From positions 620,001 to 684,000 of the forward strand of contig JAFREQ010000043.1 of the NCBI GenBank assembly GCA_025331565.1: a DNA stretch of 64,000 bases, in the 5' to 3' direction. Positions within the stretch are counted from its first letter, which is position 1. Every line of letters begins with the position of its first letter. The notes under the pieces are model-generated. The model made no database searches and was not told the origin of the DNA. It saw nothing but the letters and a program-made list of their open reading frames with translations. Of the stretch, positions 57,201 through 64,000 are shown piece by piece. Position numbers and translations under genes: made by a program. This DNA is from Holacanthus passer. Taxonomy: Eukaryota > Chordata > Actinopteri > Pomacanthidae.

Positions 57201-60200
57201 TACCTCACTTTAGAGTCATATTTCCCAGCGGTTCACTGTTCCTTCTCTTTACCTCATGTGGATTTATTGCATTGCGACTTCTAGACTGGGGTACATAGTG
57301 CTTGATGTTTTTTCCCCCCTCTGGAAACACCATCAAATCACTGTCTAGCTCTTTTTCACATAATGTACATGTTGTCTGTGGCATGTGGGCAGAAGCATCG
57401 TGGAAACACAAGGCAAACGGTCACCTGTTGCCTTGCTCCACCTTTTTCACCTCCTCCTCAAAGCACACATACACACTTATTCCTCTGCGCCTGTTAATAA
57501 TTAATTGGATCACTGGAGCTGGAGTGGAGCGCGAGTTGTCTCCGGGGGCCTGCGTGTACGCGTGTGCTCGCGCATGCTCGTCTGTGTGTTCGAGAAGAGC
57601 ACAACCGAAAGCGATGCATACCAGATGTTTTAGAAATGAGGTGGGTTTCACTGGAACGTAACACATTCCCAGGGATGTTTGCAGAAAGAAATTCTTCCTC
57701 ATCTATCGAGCATGTTCTGCACCACCACCGCCCCCTCCCCCCCAGGAGGGTACGCATCCAGTTTACTCGTCTGTTTTTGGCTCCTGTGTCTTTTTTTAAT
57801 AGGGTTCTGTCATTAAGCCCATAAGCTTGTGTGTGTGTGTGTCTGTCCCTTGTGCATCTGTAAACAGCATGCATACGCACGTGTTGGTGTGTCTGACACT
57901 GGTGAAGCTGGTGATTTGTGTATTTAATTTTGTCGACACTCAGAAGGTACATCCTCCTCCCTCTGTTTCCTGGTGGGCAAAATTGTTTCAGCGAAAACCC
58001 AAAGTGATTTAGGGGGATATTTGACGTGTGCGTGTGTGTTTGTCTGAGTATGTGTGGCATGGGATGGAGGAGGCAGATGAATTGTCAGTGGCTGCAGATT
58101 GAAGGGTTTAAGCTGCAGTCTGCCACTACGGGCGTGCCTTTGTCGATTTGTGTTAGCGCAGTAAAGGGCTGAGCACTCTCACCTGCACATGAGGGGAGTG
58201 GGCAAGCCAGGCCAGAGAAAAGGCACATTCAACCAGCTAGGGCAGAAACCACTGTTTTCAACATTGATTTATCCACTCACTGTTCTCTTGATTAATTAAT
58301 GAATTGTTTGGTCTTTTACATGGCTGGAAATGGTGAAAATTGCCTATAACAATCTCTGAATTCCTTGTGCAGCCCCAAAGAGATTCAATTTACTCTCATA
58401 CAAGACATCAAGAAAAGCAGTATCAATTTTTAAAATAGTTGCCAGTTATTTTTCTGTCAGTCAATTAATTGACTGATCATTTTGCCTCTACAACCAGGCC
58501 TGGAGCTGCACTAGACATCAAGCAAATGTCACCCATGAAAGGTGTGAAATGGCCTCATATGACAGCATGACTCATGTCACATTGCAGCTGTCATCTTTCA
58601 ACCAATCTGCTATTATATGAATGAAACTAGTATGTCAAGGACTGTGTGGTGGATGGATGCAATTTATGGTAAATGAATGATGGTCTGACACAGTGGAAAA
58701 TTGATGCATCACGCTGCTCCAAAATTATAGCATTTGATATACCTTATTATGACATTTTAATGTAGTTACAAGCTGAATTATTATTTTTATTATTATAATT
58801 CTAGCAGTCAACTTTTTATTGAACATTAAACACAGCACATTCAGCCTAGAAAAGCTGGACAGGATAAGAGGACACAGGCAGGCAAATTAAGAGATACAAA
58901 TCAAGAAAAAATAAAGATGAATATTCTTTCTCATTGAGAAATGGAAATATTGTTTAATTCAGAAATTAAACACAAGGCTTTTAAAGACGAGACCCAGTAA
59001 AAAGTCCACATCACACTTTGTAAGTTGTATACTGTGATTGGCACTAGTTGTCTCAAAATCAAACTCAACTCAAGTATATCTCCAGTTTAAGGTAAGCATT
59101 AGAGAAACTATCCCTCTTCAATGTGAAAATAGCCTTCTCAAAAGTATAAAACTATCTTAAATATTATTAGAAACAGAACTCGTGTTAAATATAAAACTAC
59201 GCTAGAACTGTACAGTCATTACATTCTCATCTCTCTTCAAACCACTGAATCAGCCACATCCAGACCAATTATTGTCTGTTTCCTCAGAAGACTTTCATCA
59301 CAAGAAATAAGCCAAACCGAAACTGTGTTTTCATGCGCCTGATTAACAGGCTGTTACTGTAACTCCAGACGCCCAGGTGGTGACTGAACTTCCTCATCCA
59401 TCCGGCTCTCTGGCTCATCACCTCAGCAACTGTGTCTGTGGCTCTAAAGAGTAGATCAACAGGATCAAGACTGGTTTGGGACAAAACATCCCCTCCTTGA
59501 GCTTAAAGCCTGAATTTTGTATTATATATATAGAGTATATAGCTATAGAATACAGAGTTGCCTGCTGTTTAGATTCTAATGATACAAGAACTGTTAATTG
59601 CTGTGAAGCTTCAACTTTTTTGTTAATGTTGTTGTGGTGTCTTGGTACTCATGTGTGCAATTAAAATTCTGTCTTAATTGTGCCTAAGCGATGGTTTGTG
59701 TAATCTGTTTAACTTGTGGCTGTTCAGCAGCATTTTCCTACTTGATTCCTGAACTAGACAAACCATTTCCTGGTGTCTACCCATGCACATTCCTGCCACT
59801 TTCAAACTCAGCTTTACTGTTTGTGACTTTACTGTTTATGCTCAATTAACACTTGATTCTTCCTCTCTTTTTTTTCTACAGTCCTCTGCGCCAAAAACCT
59901 GGTGAAGAAAGACTTCTTCCGTAAGTATCTGCCAATCGCAGGCGTTCACAATAAAGCCATATTTGCTTTTCACACCCTGTTTGGTTTTCACTTTTGGTTT
60001 TGTGGGTGTGTGATGCATGCACAGTAAAATGTGGGTCACTTTGGGCTGATGGAGTGCCTGCTGTCAGCTGCCGCCAGCCTTCAGCCACACCAGGATCTAC
60101 TTATTTAGCCTTTTCAACAGATGTGGATGGTTTGCTACAAATGTCCTTGGAAGTAAGAGAGTGTTGTCTACAGAGAGCCCCATTATTTTAAACATAAAAA

Positions 60201-61404
60201 CACAGACTGACACTCAAGTGTAATTCCTGACATACTTGATCTATGATAATGTTTGGTAAAATGCATAGTATATATTTCCATTTTAGGCAACTTTTTCGCA
60301 AACACTATGCATTGAATATCGAGCTCATTTTCTCTGCCTAAGACTTATTAACTCACGTGTAGGTGTCTTTAGTGTTGCGAGTGTTTGGGTGTGTTTGGGT
60401 CAGGCTGTCATGGTGAACGAGCATGTTAAAGGTCTTCTGCTCGCTCAGGTGGTTTCTGTGGTGCCCATTCCTGCCATTCCAACGCCCAGGAGCTGAGCAA
60501 ACATTCAGTTAGGGAGTTGGTGGAGAGCGGCACTGAAACCATAGATAAAAATGTCTGTCTGTGTGTGTGGGTCCTTCTTTGTGAACCAAATCCATAATGT
60601 ACTTGTCAATATGTGTTTGTGTCTGTTGTTTATGCTTGCTTCAACCAGAGCTACATTATTTGCAGCAAGGAAAACGTCACACACGGGTCCCACCTGTCAG
60701 TTATAGACCTGCCACAAATAATCATTTGGATTATCAGTTAATCTCTTATGTACATAAAATGTCAAAAATATCAAGATTCTGTTTCTAGTGATATAAAACA
60801 GACAAAGGCAACTACCTCTACACAATACTGCAGCTAAATCATATTTTTGTTTGTATGTATTCCTGATAAGTGACTTAAAAACTTAAAACTGATCGATTTT
60901 TGTGTGACTAATCAATTAATGTGGTAATAGATTAAGCAATAATCCTTTTGTGCGTTGTCACACCAGACCAGCTTGTTACACTGAGAGCAACAAATTATGA
61001 TTCATGTAGTTACCCGCAACTGTACTTTTGTTGCCAGAGGACCTCTATTTGGAATCCAAATACAACAAATTTGAGGAAGTAAACAATGAGTGATCTGTGA
61101 CTGGTCTGGACTGGTCCCACAGCAGACAACGGCGGCGTAGACACCACAGCATCTGTGTCAGTTGTATTTATCATCGTCTGCTATGTAGCAAGCTAACGCC
61201 GCTGTGTAATGTTGTCATTTGTGTCTTGTTACATCTGTTATTTATTCTCGGTGAATGTGGCTGAGTGCATTTTTTTTCCCCCTCTCTCCCTGCAGGCCTC
61301 CCTGATCCCTTTGCCAAGGTTGTTGTGGACGGTTCAGGGCAATGCCACTCTACAGACACTGTGAGGAACACACTTGACCCCAAGTGGAATCAACACTATG
61401 ACCT
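38077..61404 (+). CDS. smurf2: SMURF2: Smad ubiquitination regulatory factor 2, E3 ligase (5' part only)
   Basis: HECT-type E3 ubiquitin ligase that targets Smads and TGF-beta receptors (via Smad7); the C2 domain binds membrane and also auto-inhibits the HECT domain. Only three coding exons are in the window: 38077-38128, 59882-59920 and 61296-61404, giving the first 67 residues. They read MSNQGVRRNGPVKLRLT, VLCAKNLVKKDFFR and LPDPFAKVVVDGSGQCHSTD to NQHYDL, the start of the C2 domain. GPVKLRLT and NLVKK match SMURF2 rather than SMURF1 (SSIKIRLT, NLAKK, from memory). The remaining C2, WW and HECT exons lie to the right of the window. Intron 1 is 21.75 kb. Confidence 0.95.
40605..40810 (+). 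repeat. Diverged tandem duplication, ~105-bp unit, in smurf2 intron 1
   Basis: 'GCTGATCACTCCTAAATTAT' (40605) and 'TCTGATCATTCTTAAATTCT' (40710) start two copies. Both continue with ACA-AGCT-ATGG-ATAA, then GCACCA and ACTCATAAATT/GACCATAAATT in the same order and spacing. Confidence 0.65.
45064..45098 (+). other. G-rich tract with G-quadruplex potential
   Basis: Runs of GG/GGG spaced by 1-3 nt (GGAGGGTGGTGG..., then GGAGGAGGGGGG) on the + strand inside smurf2 intron 1. Confidence 0.55.
45293..45311. repeat. A homopolymer (~19 nt)
   Basis: A run of A without an adjacent recognisable retroposon body; possibly the tail of an old insertion. Confidence 0.7.
46350..46722 (+). repeat. Interspersed repeat A, fullest copy
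   Basis: Runs from 'AAACAATTAGTTGATCAACA' through 'GCCAAACATTCTCTGATCCC', 'GATTTGCTGCTTTTCTTTG' and 'CACCTTTGGGTTTCTAAC' to 'AAAATGATCGTTAGTTGCAG'. The two ends are roughly reverse-complementary (CAATTAGTTGATCA / GATCGTTAGTTG reversed), consistent with a non-autonomous DNA element. Confidence 0.7.
47795..48085 (-). repeat. Interspersed repeat A copy, minus orientation
   Basis: 'GTAACAATAATTATTTTCAT', 'GTCCAACCAATGTTCAACCA' and 'ACAGTCCAAAGCCAAAA' are reverse complements of the element's internal words. Confidence 0.6.
50750..50791 (+). other. Purine-only GGAGG tract
   Basis: Nearly pure G/A with repeated GGAGGTGGAGG units; possible G-quadruplex or triplex-forming sequence. Confidence 0.5.
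51203..51264. repeat. (TG)n microsatellite (~31 units)
   Basis: Uninterrupted TG repeat in smurf2 intron 1. Confidence 0.95.
54040..54290 (+). repeat. Interspersed repeat A copy, diverged
   Basis: 'TTTTTGAAGACATCACCTTA', 'CAATATTTTCTGGCATTATA' and 'TTGAAAATGATTGTGAGTTA' followed by CAGCCC match the 3' half of the element. Confidence 0.55.
58230..58500 (-). repeat. Interspersed repeat A-related copy, minus orientation
   Basis: 'TTGATTAATTAATGAATTGT', 'TTGGTCTTTTACATGGCTGG', 'CAGCCCCAAAGAGATTCAAT' and 'CAATTAATTGACTGATCATT' belong to a subfamily of the same fish element. Confidence 0.55.
59882..59920 (+). CDS. smurf2: smurf2 coding exon 2
   Basis: A 39-nt micro-exon after TTTTTTCTACAG encoding VLCAKNLVKKDFFR with its neighbours. 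Phase 1 in and out at GTAAGT. Identical in sequence to vertebrate SMURF2 as I recall it. Confidence 0.96.
60700..60945 (-). repeat. Interspersed repeat A-related copy, minus orientation
   Basis: 'ATTATCAGTTAATCTCTTAT', 'AAAATGTCAAAAATATCAAG', 'TGATATAAAACAGACAAAGG' and 'TGTGACTAATCAATTAATGT' fit the subfamily also seen at 58230. Confidence 0.5.
61296..61404 (+). CDS. smurf2: smurf2 coding exon 3: C2 domain
   Basis: After CTCCCTGCAG, encodes LPDPFAKVVVDGSGQCHSTD, TVRNTLDPKWNQHYDL. The Asp residues of LPDPFAK and the NTLDPKWN motif are standard C2 features. Phase 1 in, 2 out at GTGAGT; the next exon is not in the window. Confidence 0.97.
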
Positions 61405-64000
61405 GTGAGTCCCCAAGACTTTGATACTTCTCACACAGTCATCTGTCGCATGTGTTTTCAAAGAGAGAGAAAAAAAAATCAGATTCCTTCTGTGTTTATT
61501 TGAATACCTCCCACCGTCCTAAAGGCTTAATCTGATTACAAACAGCAGTTTGAGGCCCTGCTCGGGTTGTTACAATACCTCGCAATTTTTATGTCTTTCT
61601 TTCTTTAACCTCAATAAGTGAGCACACTGTGAAGTGTCAGGCTGTATCGTTAACAGGACCTAAACAGTAACAGATGTAAACAGCTCTTGCATCTGCTCTC
61701 TCACTTATCTAGATGCTCTGTAATGACATAACTCTTCAGTGCAGGCAAAGAGGCTAAAAACGTCCCTCGGAGCACTATTTAAAGAAACAGAAAAGAGGGG
61801 GGTGTATCCAATAGTATTTTCTTCCATTGACTGAAACACGTGCATGTCTTGTTGTACCCTGATTGCTTTTCCCAAAGATGGTTTGTCCCGTGAAAGCGTT
61901 CTGGAAAAAAAAGTGGAGACGGAGCGCGTGAGTGAAAATGTGAGAGTGAAAGTTTCCAGCATTCGCTGCAGTGTTTATCCAACCGTCATGCGTAGCCAAC
62001 AGCGAGAGGAAGCACATGTCTCCGTTTGTTTGGTTGCTGGGGATACAGGACCCCTCTCTCTACATGGCTGTTAAACAACTGCTGGTGTCACATTTGACAA
62101 GAGGGGGGAAAAGTCACGTGTTCACCTTTTAAAGACGGATCGATGGAGGAGCTTTCTCTGAACTCATTTGTCTCAAGAGCCTGCAGACGTAGCTGCGTGG
62201 AGTTTATGTGAAATTACATGTTGTTTCTGTGCCAGTGATGAGTTCAGCGTCAGTGTGCCCGCTTCTACTGTCTGTCAGTGTTTATAACTATGGCCAGCAG
62301 AAGACTGACACACTCTCAGGTGCTGTGTTGGAGGAGAGGGGTTTTAATTGACCGAGAGCAGGCTAGAAAGCAGTCTGGCTGGCTCGCTCTTATTAAAATA
62401 GGGCCTGCCACACCTGGTGCTCAGAATACAGCCTAGTGCATTAAAGCTGTTGGCAGTGACTCTTTTTTTCCATTTGTTATATGTGTGCTCATGTGAAGGT
62501 GTAGAAATCCTGCATGTGTGTGTTCGTGTTCAGGGCCTTGGTTTCATCGGGCAGCCACAGCCTACAAACTGACCCGTGAACTGTGACCCCCCCCCTCAGC
62601 ATTGTTTCAGGATGTGGCCGACATGCCAAGGATAGCAGACCCAGTCTATCTGGCTGCCTGCCCCTCCTCATACTCAGTCTGCCTGCACCGCATTTATGAA
62701 ACAGACACTGAAATTTCTACAATTACTAAAAACTGCAGCACATGGTGGAAATGAAGGATGCATTAGCATAACAACCACTCCTACACAAGGATTATCAGTA
62801 ATATAATGATTTATTTAATTTTATTTTTTTGAGGACCTTCATATTAATGATGAGTGTCATAAAGTGTTTTCAAGCATTTTTGGAGTCACCCTCAAGTGTG
62901 CACTCAATCACATTTGGTTAATATTGAATATGGCATCATTAAATAATACATCTGCAATGTTAAGTGCCCAGTCTAGACCCAAATTATTTACGCCCACTCA
63001 TCCATCAATTTTTCCTCCTACCGTCCGAGAAGAATTTCTGTGGAAGCACCCAGTTAAACAGCACCACCATTAATGGGTTTATTAGATCCTTAGCCTTAAT
63101 ATGTAGTATAATTAGAGCTGAGCATAAGGAAAAAATAAGCGCCTCAATGCAGAAGAAGCGTAAGAGATTCCCCTGATATTTATATATGTTGATCTGAGAA
63201 AATCATCTGTTAAACTGTATATTTACTTAGTTTTAGATAACCCTTTTGCAGTATGAGCTGTTCAGATATTTTAGCCGACTCAATATGCGGATTTTTAAAA
63301 AAATACTCATTTCTATTTGAATCCAGTCCCAAGTTGTAAATGTTAGTATGGTCAGCCTTCCCTTTTGTTTCTGCTTGTATGTCAGATTTAGTGTTGTTGT
63401 TTCTTTCACTTTGACCATATGTTCTTGGTGGTAACTTGCAGAAAAGCTACTAAAAAAGCTACTAAAAACAATGCCAAAGATGCCTCTAGTATGAATGCAG
63501 TCTGCCAAATAAAAGGATGTATTTAGAAAGCACATCTGACTCTTTAAATCTGCTGTCTTTTATTGCAGTTTTCCCATTGTCTCTTGTGAGTGTGTATGTG
63601 TGTGCATGTGTGTGTGCGTGTGTGTGTTATTGCCTATAACTGGTATTAAAAATCTTAGCCAGCCAGACTAATGAATTTTATTACATGGAGGGTGATCCAG
63701 ATGACTGGGGTTTGGTTGTAATACTTCCCTCCCGTCACGTCTGTCTGACATAGCGGCTCTCTCACATCGCACCCCAGACAGGCATTTGGCATCGACTCAA
63801 AATGTCCAGACGTCTTACTCACAGCCCCATTGTTTCATATCCCTTTTGGTAAGCAGCATGATAATTACAGTGGGATGTAGTTCTGCGAATCGTACAGATG
63901 ATTAGTTTTAGACTGAAGGAGGGAGCCCACCCGAGCAGATGTGCCACAACAGGTTCACATGGTGAGATTTTATCAGACCCTCAGCCTTGTCTGACGAACG
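61405..64000 (+). other. smurf2 intron 3, incomplete
   Basis: No further exon recognised; the C2 continuation (YIGK... type sequence) was looked for and not found. It holds a C-run (62587-62595), a (TG)n-rich stretch (63587-63628) and an AT-rich unique segment at 62860-63180 that has the look of a conserved noncoding element. Confidence 0.55.

Larger units (their letters stand above)
38129..59881 (+). other. smurf2 intron 1 (21.75 kb), no gene seen
   Basis: I looked for nested genes on both strands and found none: the short ORFs lack splice context or recognisable domains. Contents include interspersed repeat copies, a duplicated ~105-bp unit (40605-40810), G-rich tracts (45064-45098, 50750-50791), an A-run (45293-45311), a TG microsatellite (51203-51264) and otherwise unique AT-rich sequence. 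First introns of this size often hold enhancers, but none can be identified from sequence alone. Confidence 0.6.

Noticed and set aside
57494..58060. 188-codon minus-strand ORF in smurf2 intron 1
   Set aside because: Longest non-repeat ORF in the intron, but its composition (Thr/His from TG repeats), lack of splice sites and lack of any recognisable domain argue against a gene; chance is more likely.
1..64000. CRISPR arrays, bacterial operons, prophage or insertion sequences
   Set aside because: The window is vertebrate nuclear DNA with spliced genes; no such structures were seen.

Overview
The window is vertebrate nuclear DNA, almost certainly from a ray-finned (percomorph-type) fish. Evidence for this is short canonical GT-AG introns, long (TG)n runs, many copies of TIR-bearing and SINE-like interspersed repeats that I recognise as common in percomorph genomes, and three genes in the order bptf - kpna2 - smurf2, all on the + strand. 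The short bacterial-style ORFs are mostly noise here. The genes were rebuilt by joining exons at GT-AG sites and keeping the reading phase.

Region by region: (1) 1-6342 has no protein-coding gene I can support. It holds 3'-UTR-like AT-rich sequence with a poly(A) signal at 1004-1009, a degenerate minisatellite (3575-3750) and an intact serine tRNA gene (anticodon AGA, minus strand, 5408-5489). (2) 6343-6772 is the bptf promoter and 5' leader, with a 175-bp inverted repeat carrying paired CCAAT and GC boxes, then a YY1-like motif that doubles as the start of a small uORF. (3) 6773-31256 is complete bptf in 32 coding exons. The CDS totals 10,170 nt, is in phase throughout, and predicts 3,389 residues: AT-hook, RGG region, acidic region, DDT domain, PHD finger, long low-complexity regions, a 37-residue polyglutamine tract, an Arg/Asp mixed-charge repeat, two further PHD fingers and a bromodomain. 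(4) 32046-32889 is the short gap between the bptf poly(A) signal and the kpna2 promoter (two CCAAT boxes and a CHR-like TTTAAA). (5) 33195-36052 is complete kpna2 (10 coding exons plus a noncoding first exon, 523 residues). (6) 37.5 kb to the end is the 5' part of smurf2: first coding exon at 38077, a 21.8-kb first intron, then two exons of the C2 domain at 59882 and 61296. The rest of smurf2 lies beyond the window.

The three genes act in separate processes. BPTF is the histone-reading subunit of the NURF chromatin remodeller, KPNA2 is importin alpha for classical nuclear localisation signals, and SMURF2 is a HECT ubiquitin ligase of the TGF-beta/BMP pathway. Their adjacency resembles conserved vertebrate synteny (human 17q24) rather than an operon-like unit. 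I saw no novel enzyme system. The observations most worth checking are the bptf promoter inverted repeat, the expanded low-complexity inserts in bptf, its possible alternative last exon and splice choices, and the uORFs of bptf and smurf2.
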